A program made the position numbers and the translations under genes. The notes beneath the pieces were generated by a model that worked only from the letters and a program-made list of their open reading frames with translations, did no database searches and was not told the origin of the DNA. A stretch of 64,000 nucleotides of DNA. Origin: Bin18 sp965242795 (GTDB lineage Bacteria > Desulfobacterota > Binatia > Bin18). Below are positions 1-8,726 of the stretch, in pieces. Each line of letters opens with the position of its first letter. Within the stretch, counting starts at the first letter, position 1. Location of the stretch: positions 2,666,001-2,730,000 of the forward strand of contig OZ251505.1 in NCBI GenBank assembly GCA_965242795.1, in the 5' to 3' direction.

Positions 1-44
1 TACCTCGACGCTCCCGGCGATACCAAGGGGTCAGGCAGGCGCGT

Positions 45-3000
45 GTGACCGGCCCGTTCGCCGCGTATTTCCGGGCGATTGCGCGCCTGGACGTCGCCGA
101 GGCGACCGAGCATACCCTGCGCGGCGCGCTGGAGACGCTGCTCGACGCCCTGGCCACGGACGCCGGCGCCGACCTGCGCGTCGTTCACGAGCCCAAGCGG
201 GACGCGGCCGGGCTGGGGGCGCCGGACTTCAAGATCAAACGGCACGAGGCGATCCTCGGCTACGTCGAGAACAAGAAGATCGGCGCCGACCTCGACGCCG
301 TGCTGCAATCGGATCAGATCGCCAAATATACGCAGCTGTCCGGCAATATCGTTCTGACCGACTATCTGGACTGGATCTGGCTGCAAGACGGTCGGATCGC
401 CAAGCGGGAAAGACTCTGTTCTCTCCGCGACGTCGGGCGCCGCCAAGCGCGGCTCGATCCGGCCAAGGCCGACAAGGTCGCCACGCTGCTCGCCGCGTTT
501 CTGTCCACGCCGCCGCAAAAGCTGGGCGCCGCCAAGAAGCTGTCCGCGGCATTGGCGGTGCGCTGTCACGACCTGCGCGATTTCCTGTTGGAGGAACTGA
601 AGCGGCAGGACACGGAGCAACAGCAAGGCCGGCTCTACGGTTTGTACGACGTGTTCCGGCAGCACGTGTTCCAGGAACTCGCGCTCAAGGAATTCGCCGA
701 CGCCTTCGCCCAAACGTTGGGCTACGGCTTGTTCCTGGCGAAACTCAACGCCGGGGCGCACGCGGACGTCACCCTGCGCAATACCAAAGGTTATATTCCC
801 GCGAATTTCGCGTTGATTCGGGAACTGGTGAATTTTCTGGACGAACTGGAACAGGACGAATACCGGGGGATCAAATGGCTGGTCGAAGAAATCCTCAGCA
901 TCATGAACACACTGGACCTCGCCGCCATTCTTGAAGACTTGGCCTTCACCAAGCGACAGGTGAGATCGTTCGATCCCACGGAAGAAGAACGCCCACTGTT
1001 TGCCAAAGACCCGTACGTCTATTTCTACGAAGACTTTCTGAAAGCCTACGACCGGGCCACCCGCAAGGCGCGCGGCGTGTACTACACCCCGCCGCCGGTG
1101 GTGCACTTCATCGTCCACGCGGTGCACGCCATCCTGCAAGACACGTTCGGCATCCGGCAGGGGCTGGCCGACCGCAAGCGCGTGACCGTGTTGGACTTCG
1201 CCACCGGCACGGGCACGTTTCTGTTGGAAGTGCTGCACCGGATATTCGAGACGGTCTCCGCGGGCGTGCGCGACCAGGTCGTGCGAGAGCACGTTCTGAA
1301 GAATCTGTACGGCTTCGAGTATCTGATCGCGCCCTACACGGTCGCCCACCTGAAGCTGTCGCAATTCCTGCACGACCGGGGCTACGCCATGCAGGCCGAT
1401 GAGCGGCTGGGCATCTACCTGACGAACACCCTGGAGCCCATCGAAGCGCAGGCCAACTGGCTGCTGCCCGCCTTGTCGCGGGAAGTCGAAGCCGCGCAGC
1501 ACATCAAGGACCGGCCTATTCTGGTCATCACCGGCAACCCGCCCTACGCCGGGCACTCGAAGAACACCGGCACCTGGATCACGGAGCAGATCGACGCCTA
1601 CAAAACCGTGGACGGCAAACCCCTCGGTGAAAAGAACCCCAAGTGGTTGCAGGACGATTACGTCAAGTTCATCCGCTTCGCCCAATGGAAGATGGAGCAG
1701 GTGGAGGAAGGCGTGGTGGGCATCATCACCAACCATTCCTTTCTGGACAACCCGACGTTCCGGGGTATGCGCCAATCCCTGATGCAGACGTTCCATCAAC
1801 TCTACGTGCTTGACCTGCATGGGAACGCCAAGAAGAAAGAGCGGACGCCGGAGGGCGGCACGGACGAGAACGTGTTCGACATCGAGCAGGGCGTGGCGAT
1901 TTCCTTGCTGGTGAAGAAGAGCGGGCTGCAACGGGGCGTGTATCACGCCGACCTGTGGGGCCGGCGGACGGAGAAGTACCGGGCCTTGTTGGAAGCGGAG
2001 AAGGACACCGTAGAATGGACGGAACTGACCCCGTCTTCCCCCTTCCATCTGTTCATTCCGCAGGACGAGCAACTGCGGGAGGAATACGAGCGGGGATGGA
2101 AGGTGACGGACATCTTTCCGGTGAATTCCGTGGGGATCACGACCGCGCGTGATCGTCTGACCATCCACTACACTGAAGAGGAACTATGGCGAACCGTGCA
2201 GGATTTTGCCGCCCTGCCGGCGGACGAAGCCCGTGCGAAGTACAAGTTGGGAAACGACGCCAGGGATTGGAAAGTGGAATTCGCTCAGCAGGACTTGGAG
2301 GAGAGCGGACCGTCAAAAGACCAGGTGGTTCCCATTACCTACCGTCCGTTCGACGTGCGCTATACCTACTACACAGGTCATTCACGCGGGTTTCACTGTA
2401 TGCCGCGTGGGGCCGTCATGCGCCACATGCTGGCGGGGGAAAATATCGGCCTCGTCACGACACGCCTGACGAAAGATGACTGGGCCGTATTTACGACTGA
2501 ACATATCGTCGGACATAAATCGGGGAGCCGCTACGACATCAGTTACCTCTTTCCCCTTTATCGGTATCCGTTGATCGAAGGAGAGAATGTGAAGGGCATG
2601 TTCAAGGAAGATGGTCCATTCCAAGGGGAAGATCGAATCGAGAATTTCAGCCAGAACTTTCGAACGTTCGTGGACAAAAAATACAAACGCCATTACGGCC
2701 CGGAAGAAATTCTCGGCTACCTCTACGCGGTGTTTCACAGCCCGACGTACCGGGGGAAATACCTGGAATTTCTGAAAAACGATTTTCCGCGGGTTCCGTT
2801 CGTCGACCGACGCAAGACCTTCGAGACGCTCTCCGCCCTCGGTTGGGAATTGATCCAAGCGCATCTGCTCAAATCCATTCCGCAAGAACCGGTCATAGAC
2901 GTTACTTCAGGCGACTTCATCGTAGAACAACCGAGGTATGATGCACGGTCCGAACGCCTGCATATCAACAAGCAACAGCATTTTTCTCCCGTGCCGCGCG

Positions 3001-3170
3001 ACGTATGGGACTTTCACATCGACGGCTACCAAGTACTCGACAAATACCTGAAATCCCGCAAGGGCCGACCGCTCTCCCTCGACGAAATCGAGACCGTCCA
3101 GGCCATCGTCAACGTCCTACGCTTCACCATCGACCAGATGCAGCGGATCGACGCCCGCTGGAAGCCGTAA
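45..3170 (+). CDS. Single-polypeptide restriction-modification enzyme (type IIG / ISP-like)
   Basis: One 1041-residue chain appears to combine DNA cleavage, adenine-N6 methylation and target recognition. Near the N-terminus, GAPDF (about residue 58) followed by YVENKK (about 72) fits a PD-(D/E)xK nuclease core. The methylase motif I DFATGTGTF lies near residue 384 and the catalytic NPPY near 498. The long C-terminal part after about residue 620 matches the position of the specificity region in type IIG and Eco57I/LlaBIII-like enzymes. No helicase motifs were seen, so it is closer to type IIG than to a full type ISP enzyme. The start is GTG, with no further upstream sequence to judge. It stands alone, about 6 kb from the type I genes, and appears intact. 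Confidence 0.88.
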   Translation: MTGPFAAYFRAIARLDVAEATEHTLRGALETLLDALATDAGADLRVVHEPKRDAAGLGAPDFKIKRHEAILGYVENKKIGADLDAVLQSDQIAKYTQLSGNIVLTDYLDWIWLQDGRIAKRERLCSLRDVGRRQARLDPAKADKVATLLAAFLSTPPQKLGAAKKLSAALAVRCHDLRDFLLEELKRQDTEQQQGRLYGLYDVFRQHVFQELALKEFADAFAQTLGYGLFLAKLNAGAHADVTLRNTKGYIPANFALIRELVNFLDELEQDEYRGIKWLVEEILSIMNTLDLAAILEDLAFTKRQVRSFDPTEEERPLFAKDPYVYFYEDFLKAYDRATRKARGVYYTPPPVVHFIVHAVHAILQDTFGIRQGLADRKRVTVLDFATGTGTFLLEVLHRIFETVSAGVRDQVVREHVLKNLYGFEYLIAPYTVAHLKLSQFLHDRGYAMQADERLGIYLTNTLEPIEAQANWLLPALSREVEAAQHIKDRPILVITGNPPYAGHSKNTGTWITEQIDAYKTVDGKPLGEKNPKWLQDDYVKFIRFAQWKMEQVEEGVVGIITNHSFLDNPTFRGMRQSLMQTFHQLYVLDLHGNAKKKERTPEGGTDENVFDIEQGVAISLLVKKSGLQRGVYHADLWGRRTEKYRALLEAEKDTVEWTELTPSSPFHLFIPQDEQLREEYERGWKVTDIFPVNSVGITTARDRLTIHYTEEELWRTVQDFAALPADEARAKYKLGNDARDWKVEFAQQDLEESGPSKDQVVPITYRPFDVRYTYYTGHSRGFHCMPRGAVMRHMLAGENIGLVTTRLTKDDWAVFTTEHIVGHKSGSRYDISYLFPLYRYPLIEGENVKGMFKEDGPFQGEDRIENFSQNFRTFVDKKYKRHYGPEEILGYLYAVFHSPTYRGKYLEFLKNDFPRVPFVDRRKTFETLSALGWELIQAHLLKSIPQEPVIDVTSGDFIVEQPRYDARSERLHINKQQHFSPVPRDVWDFHIDGYQVLDKYLKSRKGRPLSLDEIETVQAIVNVLRFTIDQMQRIDARWKP

Positions 3171-3261
3171 CAAACGTATCCCTGTAGTTGGGCGACGGCG
3201 ATTGCCAGCCAGACTTCGAGTTTGCCTGCACCGAGCTTTCCCCTTCTCCCCCGCCGGGGAT

Positions 3262-3291
3262 GTCGGATTACGCTTCGCTAATCCGACCTAC
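3262..3291. repeat. REP-like palindrome, family A
   Basis: The stem GTCGGATTA pairs with TAATCCGAC around a CGCTTCGC loop and is followed by CTAC. The same unit recurs at 54755-54786 (inverted) and 54828-54857. It lies in the gap between the restriction enzyme and the convergent minus-strand genes, where a bidirectional terminator or REP element is expected. The rest of the gap (3171-3308) shows nothing else. Confidence 0.75.
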
Positions 3292-3308
3292 GAAGGAAAT
3301 TCGTCTAT

Positions 3309-3722
3309 CTATTGTAGAAAAATGGTTTCGAGTGACTGTTGGTTACAGGGGACAGGATTTCCGTCCTGACAGACCCGGATGTCATCGGGACGGAATGACC
3401 GCTTGAAGAATTTGGTACTTCGGTTGTTGGAAAGGCCGACAAGCTGCCGATGGCATGGGTCGCCCGTACCGCTTGCTGTTTCTTCGACCTGCGCGTCCGT
3501 AGGCAGGTTAGTCGGAATCCGCCAATACGTAATCGGCTCCCCGACGACACCGGGATAATAACGTTCGATGTGCAAGCAGACGGGCGTGCGGCGCGTGCGC
3601 ACGCATACAAGGTCGATCAGCGATATCCCCGTCTTGTCGCTGGAATTGGTGAAACATGAACTGCGGAAACGTTTTGCATGTCTATCGTATTCTCGCGGAT
3701 GGAGAAGTCTGATGAGTTCCAT
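3309..3722 (-). CDS. Conserved-looking hypothetical protein, second gene of a pair
   Basis: This 137-residue soluble protein has no signal peptide or membrane segment. I place the start at the ATG at 3722, six bases after the stop of the upstream gene, rather than the TTG at 3731. The central part (FTNSSDKTGISL, then CLHIERYYP and PITYWRIP) has the look of a globular protein from a small family found beside the kind of gene that precedes it. That resemblance is from memory, and no function can be given. The tight coupling suggests a two-gene unit, possibly a toxin-antitoxin or immunity pair. Base composition is lower in GC than the neighbours, which fits recent acquisition. Confidence 0.6.
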   Translation of the reverse strand: MELIRLLHPREYDRHAKRFRSSCFTNSSDKTGISLIDLVCVRTRRTPVCLHIERYYPGVVGEPITYWRIPTNLPTDAQVEETASGTGDPCHRQLVGLSNNRSTKFFKRSFRPDDIRVCQDGNPVPCNQQSLETIFLQ

Positions 3723-3727
3723 GTGTC

Positions 3728-4129
3728 TCAATGCCGATCGAGAAGATTGATTTCCGCTACTGCATCAGCGAGAAGAGCATTGGGGATTTCTTTTATTTCC
3801 TGGAAGTCGGCCCCTTCCCCCTCTTCGACACAAACGTTCATCCTTCCGTCCTGAGCGATGGAAATTTCCACGCATCGTTCATTCGCATAAAAAACCAGGA
3901 TCAACGATCCGTCGCTGCCCGGAAAGGCATCGGCCTTGAGGCCGCGCGAAGCGACCATTCGGTAAATTTCTCGCGCGTTGTCGAGCGTCGTCGGGTGTGG
4001 CGGTACCCCTTCCCCAAACCGCCATCCATTCGGCAAAGCGGCCAATTCCTGGAGTTTGGCCAACAGTGGATCGGAGCGAAGATCGGCCTTGACGGGGGAG
4101 GATTGAGAATATGTCGCAACGTGTTTCAT
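3728..4129 (-). CDS. Hypothetical protein, first gene of a pair
   Basis: A 133-residue soluble acidic protein. A clear Shine-Dalgarno (GGAAGG, eight bases before ATG) supports the start. It contains a LPNGWRFGEGVPP motif near residue 32, then an alternating strand pattern (SLILVFYANERCVEISIAQDG). Many short proteins of unknown role share a GW-rich N-terminal motif of this type, often in mobile or toxin-antitoxin surroundings; this is family memory, not a search. Its stop lies six bases before the next start, so the two are likely co-translated. An open frame also exists on the opposite strand, but it has no ribosome site and an unlikely composition. Confidence 0.6.
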   Translation of the reverse strand: MKHVATYSQSSPVKADLRSDPLLAKLQELAALPNGWRFGEGVPPHPTTLDNAREIYRMVASRGLKADAFPGSDGSLILVFYANERCVEISIAQDGRMNVCVEEGEGADFQEIKEIPNALLADAVAEINLLDRH

Positions 4130-4256
4130 GATTAACCTTCCGCTGGCTATGCGGAGATGAGAACGATGGTTTCTCCGGCCATCATGGCACGTTCCTTTTT
4201 CATTGCAAGGTTCGGAAAAAGACCCCTTCCTGTCGAGGGAGCAGCAAGGACATACC

Positions 4257-5816
4257 CTACGGACGGACGGTGTAGGCGCGTGGGCCGCGGTGGGCGTGCA
4301 GTTGAGGTTGAATCCAGTCGATCCAGTCGCACAGCACGGGGCGCGTGTAGCGCGGGTCGATCAGATCCTGCACGGCGAACCCCTCGGCTCGGGCGTACGG
4401 GGAGCGGCGGGCCGCCAGAGCTTCTTCCAGTTCGCGGCGCTTGGCGTCCGGGTCCGCGGCTTCGGCAATCTCGCGGCGGTACGCTACGGCGACGCCGCCC
4501 TCCAGTGGCAGGGCGCCGCTCTCCGCCGACGGCCAGGCGAACACCATGCCGCCGGGGCCGAAGTGGGCGATGCCGGCCACGCCGTACACCTTTCTCACGA
4601 TGACCGACACCCACGGCACCGTGGATTGCATGACCGCGAAGATCGCCGCGGCGCCGTAGCGGATGGTCGCGGCCTGTTCGGCCTCGGGGCCGATCATGAA
4701 GCCGGGCTCGTCCACCAGGCTGACGATGGGCAGGTGGAAGGTGTCGCACAGGTCCACGTGGCGGCGGACCTTCTGCGCGGCGTCCGCAGTCATGGCCCCG
4801 GCGTAGAAGCGCGGGTCGTTGGCCAGAATGCCGACCGGCTGACCGTTCAGCCGGGCGAGGCCGGTGATCTGCGAGCAGCCGTACTCCGGCGCGATCTCGA
4901 AGAACGAGTCGAGGTCCACCACCCACTTGACGAGTTGGCGCATGGCGTACGCGCGGCGCCGGTTGCGCGGTACGACGTCCAGCAAGCCCGCCTCGCAGCG
5001 GTTGCGGTCGTCCGTGCACGCCACGGCCGGCGGCGCCTCCCAGACGTTGGCCGGCAGATAGCTCAGGAAGCGGCGGATCTGAGCGAAGACGCCGACCTCG
5101 TCCTCGGCCACGTTATCGACCACGCCGCTGCGCAAATGGACGTGCGGGCCGCCGAGGTCGTGCTTGGTCGTCGGCCGGCCGAAGGCGCGTTCCACCAGGG
5201 CCGGGCCGCCGATCATGACCTGGGACGAGGTGCGCGTCATGATCGAAAAATGCGAGGCCACGAGCCGCGCCGCGGGCAGGCCGGCGACCGGCCCCAGCGC
5301 GGCCGAGGCGACCGGTACCGCGGCCATGGCCTGCATGATGGACAGGAAACGCGGCGGGGCGTTGACCGACTCGGTGTTGCCCGCGGTCTCGGCCCTGTCC
5401 TTGCCGCGCGGCACGCTGCCGCCGCCGCCCTCCAGAAAGCGCACGAGCGGCAGCCGGTAGCGGCAGGCCAGTTCTTCGGCCCATACGCTCTTGCGAAAGC
5501 CGGCCGCAGAGGGCGAACCGCCTTTGAGCGTAAAATCCTCCCCGCCAACCACACAGCCGCGGCCGTCGATCCTGCCGAATCCCACGACGTAGTTCGCGGG
5601 CGTGAAGGCGCGCAGCCTCCCGTCTTCGTCGGTTTCGGAAGCCCCGGCGATCGGCCCCTGTTCGCGGAACGAGTCGGCGTCCAGCAACCCGGCGATGCGC
5701 TCGCGGACGGTCAGCCGGCCCTGGGCGTGCTGTCTGGCGACCGACTCGGCTCCGCCCATCTCTTGGGCAAGCCGGCGGCGTTCCTCGATCCCTTCGACTT
5801 CTTTTTCCCAACTCAT
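4257..5816 (-). CDS. Acyl-CoA carboxylase carboxyltransferase subunit (propionyl/methylcrotonyl-CoA type)
   Basis: This 519-residue protein fits the biotin-dependent carboxyltransferase family (AccB/PccB/MccB-like). It would move carboxyl groups from carboxybiotin to an acyl-CoA. The N-terminal half has the GRLTVRERI signature (about residues 33-41) and a glycine-rich acyl-CoA loop (EGGGGS near 129). The C-terminal half has GPEAEQAA, and the YGVAGIAHFGPGG segment (from about 404) lies where the second oxyanion hole is expected. It is the last gene of the minus-strand operon beginning at 8726. No biotin carboxylase or biotin carrier gene is adjacent, so partners must be encoded elsewhere. The exact acyl-CoA substrate cannot be told from sequence. 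Confidence 0.88.
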   Translation of the reverse strand: MSWEKEVEGIEERRRLAQEMGGAESVARQHAQGRLTVRERIAGLLDADSFREQGPIAGASETDEDGRLRAFTPANYVVGFGRIDGRGCVVGGEDFTLKGGSPSAAGFRKSVWAEELACRYRLPLVRFLEGGGGSVPRGKDRAETAGNTESVNAPPRFLSIMQAMAAVPVASAALGPVAGLPAARLVASHFSIMTRTSSQVMIGGPALVERAFGRPTTKHDLGGPHVHLRSGVVDNVAEDEVGVFAQIRRFLSYLPANVWEAPPAVACTDDRNRCEAGLLDVVPRNRRRAYAMRQLVKWVVDLDSFFEIAPEYGCSQITGLARLNGQPVGILANDPRFYAGAMTADAAQKVRRHVDLCDTFHLPIVSLVDEPGFMIGPEAEQAATIRYGAAAIFAVMQSTVPWVSVIVRKVYGVAGIAHFGPGGMVFAWPSAESGALPLEGGVAVAYRREIAEAADPDAKRRELEEALAARRSPYARAEGFAVQDLIDPRYTRPVLCDWIDWIQPQLHAHRGPRAYTVRP

Positions 5817-5841
5817 CGGGCCGTGGCCTTGGGCGGGCGGC

Positions 5842-6456
5842 TCACTGCATGGGCGAGAACGTTGCCGGCAGGACGATCTTGCTCTCTTGGCTGACCAGCA
5901 GGTCGCGCGTGCCGGGCGGCCAACTCGGCAGAGCCGCGGCTTCGGTGCGGATGCGCGTGCGTTCGTCCAGGCTGGCGTACGGCCAGACGTGGATGAAGGT
6001 GTTGAGGGTGCCCAGGTCGCCGTACCAGCACGCCGCCAGCGGGGACAGCGCGGTGCGCGACGGCAGCGCCTTGGCCCAGCGTTCGAGCACGGTCGGCATG
6101 GCCCCGGGCCGGTAGCGGTAGGTGCGGATTTCGTACACCGGTCCGAGCCGCCGGGTAGTCAGCGGTTCCATGAACGGCGCGGGGATGCAGATCTCGGACT
6201 GCATGTGTTCGATGAATGTGCCGATGGGGGGCGGCCAGTCGCCGCTCTGCATGACTCGGCTGCGCACGTCGGTGCGGTGTTGCAGGCTGTCGTACGGCCA
6301 GACGTGGATGATCTCGTTCAGCGGGCCGACCTCGGTATGCCAGAACGCGCCGAGCGGCGAGAATTTTTCGCGCGCGGGCAGGGCGTCGCCGAAGATTCGT
6401 TCGCACTCGGCCACACTGCCGGGTTTCAGGCGATACGTGCGGACTTCGTAGATCAT
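5842..6456 (-). CDS. NIPSNAP family protein with two tandem ferredoxin-like domains
   Basis: The 204-residue protein has two repeated halves, each opening with YEVRTYR or YEIRTYR and each containing an IHVWPY(D/A)SL motif. This is the NIPSNAP / dimeric alpha-beta barrel pattern, with two domains fused. The frame is open far upstream, but that stretch is arginine-rich shadow of cobW. The start at 6456 has a strong AAAGGAGA site and overlaps the cobW stop as ATGA, so the two are co-translated. Bacterial NIPSNAP proteins often sit in catabolic operons and may act on or bind small organic molecules. The function here is unproven. Confidence 0.85.
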   Translation of the reverse strand: MIYEVRTYRLKPGSVAECERIFGDALPAREKFSPLGAFWHTEVGPLNEIIHVWPYDSLQHRTDVRSRVMQSGDWPPPIGTFIEHMQSEICIPAPFMEPLTTRRLGPVYEIRTYRYRPGAMPTVLERWAKALPSRTALSPLAACWYGDLGTLNTFIHVWPYASLDERTRIRTEAAALPSWPPGTRDLLVSQESKIVLPATFSPMQ

Positions 6457-7484
6457 GGTCGATTCTCCTTTGCAGGCGTGGCCGGGCGTTTCGGCGTCTG
6501 CGCTTGCGATGTCTCCGACGTCGGTACCGCGGCGCAGTCTTGCAGCATGGACCGGAGGGCGTCCCGGTCGAATCCCTTGCCGATGAACACGACGTGCTCG
6601 GGCGGTTCGGGCAGCAGGTCGAGCCATTCCATGTCGAGTTGCCCGGCTACGAATTGGAACATCCACTGTTCGTCCGAATCGGTGAAGCGCACGAAGCCCT
6701 TGGCGCGCCAGACCGTGTCCGGCAGGCCGCGCATGAACGCCTCGAACCGTGCGCGGACGAGCGGGGCGCCGCACAGATGCGTCAGAGTATGGAAGTGGTC
6801 GTGCACCCCGGCCCGCGGTACGGCTCTGTCTCGAACAGGACGCCGGTCCAGACTGCCGGGCCGGTCGAGCAGGCGGGCGTAGTCCATCCCGGCATAGCGC
6901 GTCCGGATGATCTCGGCTCTCGGGTTGAGACCCCGGATTTCAGCCTCCAGCCGGGCGAGCCGCGGAGCGTCGGCCATGTCGCATTTGTTCAGGAGCACCG
7001 TATCGGCCAACTCGGTCTGTTGCCGGATGCCGGAGTGCAGGTCTTCGGCCAGCCGGTCGAAATTCACCGGGTCCAGCACCGCGATGAGCGAGGCCAAGCG
7101 GACCACCGGCAAGACCTCTTCCTTGGTTGTTTGATCGATCAACTCGACCGGGTCCGCCAGACCCGTGGCTTCGATCAGGATCACGTCCGGTTCGAGCGCG
7201 GCGACCTCTTGCAGGGCCAAGCCGAGAGTGCCGCCGATCGTGCAGCAGATGCAGCCGTTGGTCATCTCGCGGATGCTGAAGCCCTGGCCGCGCAGCAGTT
7301 CGCCGTCGATGTTGACCTCGCCGTACTCGTTCAGCATCACCGCCGGCTTGCGGGCGCTGGCAAGACAATGGTTGAGCAGCCCGCGCAGCAGCGTCGTCTT
7401 GCCGCTGCCCAGAAACCCGGAAATCAGATGCACCGGGATACGGGCCGCGTCCGTGAAGACCAAGCGTTCCTTGGCTTCGGCCAT
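6453..7484 (-). CDS. CobW/COG0523-family GTPase (G3E metallochaperone)
   Basis: A GTP-dependent metal chaperone of the CobW/YjiA/ZigA group, 343 residues from the start at 7484. The Walker A GFLGSGKTTLL is at about 23-33, the metal-binding CICC (GCICCTIGG) at about 77-84, and the guanine-specificity NKCD at about 166-169. The C-terminal CobW domain is present (VRFTDSDEQWMFQFVAGQ). I chose the internal ATG at 7484 because the 24 residues before it are not family-like. It overlaps the NIPSNAP start by four bases. No zinc-repressor operator was recognised, so the metal is unknown. Its place in a catabolic operon hints at supplying a metal to one of the neighbouring enzymes. Confidence 0.88.
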   Translation of the reverse strand: MAEAKERLVFTDAARIPVHLISGFLGSGKTTLLRGLLNHCLASARKPAVMLNEYGEVNIDGELLRGQGFSIREMTNGCICCTIGGTLGLALQEVAALEPDVILIEATGLADPVELIDQTTKEEVLPVVRLASLIAVLDPVNFDRLAEDLHSGIRQQTELADTVLLNKCDMADAPRLARLEAEIRGLNPRAEIIRTRYAGMDYARLLDRPGSLDRRPVRDRAVPRAGVHDHFHTLTHLCGAPLVRARFEAFMRGLPDTVWRAKGFVRFTDSDEQWMFQFVAGQLDMEWLDLLPEPPEHVVFIGKGFDRDALRSMLQDCAAVPTSETSQAQTPKRPATPAKENRP

Positions 7485-7578
7485 AGGTCCGCCAGTATCC
7501 TCAAGCGGGGACGGGAATGGAAGGGCAGCGCCCCGGCTTGCGGGGGGCGTATTCACTTCGGGTGACGTCGTGCCCGGT

Positions 7579-7995
7579 TCACAGTACCAGGCTCGGGCCG
7601 CCGTGTTTGGACCAGTGCGCGTTGTCGTAATACTCGCGCCACTCGGAGATTTTGCCGTCTTCGGTCAACTCGAACATGCCGCAGACCGGAAGCTGCAACT
7701 GCCACGTACCGCTGCCGTCCCAGTCCCACTGGTCGAGCCGTTCGGTGATGACCCGGTTGCCGAAGCCGAAGACGTGCAACAGTTTGAACTCGGCCCGCTT
7801 CGCAGGCGCGAAGATCGAGGCGATCATCTTGCGCACGTCGGCCTTGCCCCGGATCGCCTCCAGCGGCTGGTTGAGGTAGCACATGTCGTCGGCGGCCTGC
7901 GCCATACAGGCGTCCACGTCGAGATCGTCCCAACCCTTGAGAAAGGCGCGGACGACCGCTTCGTTGCGCGCGACCTTGGCAGCATCGTCTGACAT
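7579..7995 (-). CDS. SnoaL-like / limonene-epoxide-hydrolase-like protein (NTF2 fold)
   Basis: The 138-residue protein has the order of elements of an NTF2-like cone fold: an N-terminal helix pair (RNEAVVRAFLKGW), VDACMAQAADDMCYLNQP, then strands ending with EWREYYDN. The RERYD-like trio of limonene epoxide hydrolase cannot be confirmed, although the R-x-x-Y-D portion (WREYYD) is visible. The start has an AAAGGAGA site. A paralogue lies at 8298-8726, with only the small 67-residue gene between them, so this is a local duplication. It is probably part of an operon for breakdown of a hydrophobic or terpenoid compound. Confidence 0.82.
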   Translation of the reverse strand: MSDDAAKVARNEAVVRAFLKGWDDLDVDACMAQAADDMCYLNQPLEAIRGKADVRKMIASIFAPAKRAEFKLLHVFGFGNRVITERLDQWDWDGSGTWQLQLPVCGMFELTEDGKISEWREYYDNAHWSKHGGPSLVL

Positions 7996-8046
7996 CGTTC
8001 TCGTCTCCTTTACGCGTCATGCGTCCGTCTTCCCGGCTACGGGCCG

Positions 8047-8250
8047 TCAGGCGCCGCGGCGCTGACGTTCGGCCACGAAGGCCGGCGCGATCACCTCGTC
8101 CCGGTCGAACGGCGCCGGCGCGCCCAGCTTCTTCAACTCGGGCAGGACTTCCTTGGCATAGAGCCGCAGGCTGGCCTGCGCGTCCTTGAAGGGCATGCCG
8201 GCGAACTTGAACGCCGCCACGTTGCCGCAGATGTCGAACGTCTCGGGCAT
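8047..8250 (-). CDS. 67-residue protein resembling the C-terminal tail of a luciferase-like monooxygenase
   Basis: The segment GMPFKDAQASLRLYAKEVLPELKKL resembles in layout the last helix of LLM-class flavin monooxygenases (helix, then EVLP). The rest of such an enzyme (the TIM barrel) is missing: the upstream neighbour begins 47 bases away. Against simple decay, the short frame has its own well-placed AAGGAG site five bases from ATG. It may be a preserved fragment or an independent small protein. I cannot decide between these from sequence alone. The gene sits between the two SnoaL-like paralogues and reads the same way. Confidence 0.5.
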   Translation of the reverse strand: MPETFDICGNVAAFKFAGMPFKDAQASLRLYAKEVLPELKKLGAPAPFDRDEVIAPAFVAERQRRGA

Positions 8251-8297
8251 GGCCGCTCCTTACTTCTCGAATGGCAATGTTGGGGGCTGCGGACGGC

Positions 8298-8726
8298 TCA
8301 GTCGAGATGCAGCGTCGGGCCGCTGTTGTCGAACCACAGGCCGTTGTCGAAGTAATCGCGCCAGCCGCAGATCAGGCCCGCGGCGTTGCAATCGAACATG
8401 CCGATGCAGGGCAGCTTGAGTCCCCAGCCGTTGCCGTCGAAGTCCCAACAGTCGAGGCGCTCCGTCACGACGGTGTTGCCGCGGCCGAAGCAGTTCCGCA
8501 GCTCCCAGTTCACGGCCTTGGAGTGCTGCATGATGCCTTCCACGATCCGGCGCACGTCCCGCCGGCCCACGACGGGGGCCAGCGGCTGATTCACATAGAC
8601 GATGTCGTCCGCCAGGCAGGCCATGACGGCTTCGGCATCGACGGCGCCCCAGCCATCGATGAAGCGGCGCACCTGCGCGACGTTGCGGGCAACCGTCTCG
8701 GCTTCGGTCAGCGTTCCTTCGGACAT
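8298..8726 (-). CDS. SnoaL-like / limonene-epoxide-hydrolase-like protein (NTF2 fold), paralogue
   Basis: The 142-residue protein is clearly related to the one at 7579-7995: both share the pattern RNxAxVRxF, then (A/L)DD(M/I)xYxNQPL, VxTERLDxWD and WR(E/D)Y(Y/F)DN. It is the first gene of the minus-strand operon, with a GGAGGG site upstream of ATG. Duplicated NTF2-fold enzymes in one operon often act on related intermediates or form a heterodimer; which applies here is unknown. No promoter was confidently identified upstream. Confidence 0.82.
   Translation of the reverse strand: MSEGTLTEAETVARNVAQVRRFIDGWGAVDAEAVMACLADDIVYVNQPLAPVVGRRDVRRIVEGIMQHSKAVNWELRNCFGRGNTVVTERLDCWDFDGNGWGLKLPCIGMFDCNAAGLICGWRDYFDNGLWFDNSGPTLHLD

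Noticed and set aside
3731..4135. Plus-strand open frame opposite the unknown minus-strand gene
   Set aside because: There is no ribosome site and its composition is poor, while the minus-strand gene has a GGAAGG site and a coupled partner.
6457..6774. N-terminal extension of the NIPSNAP frame
   Set aside because: The extra residues are arginine-rich shadow of cobW. The start at 6456 has a strong ribosome site and begins with the family motif.
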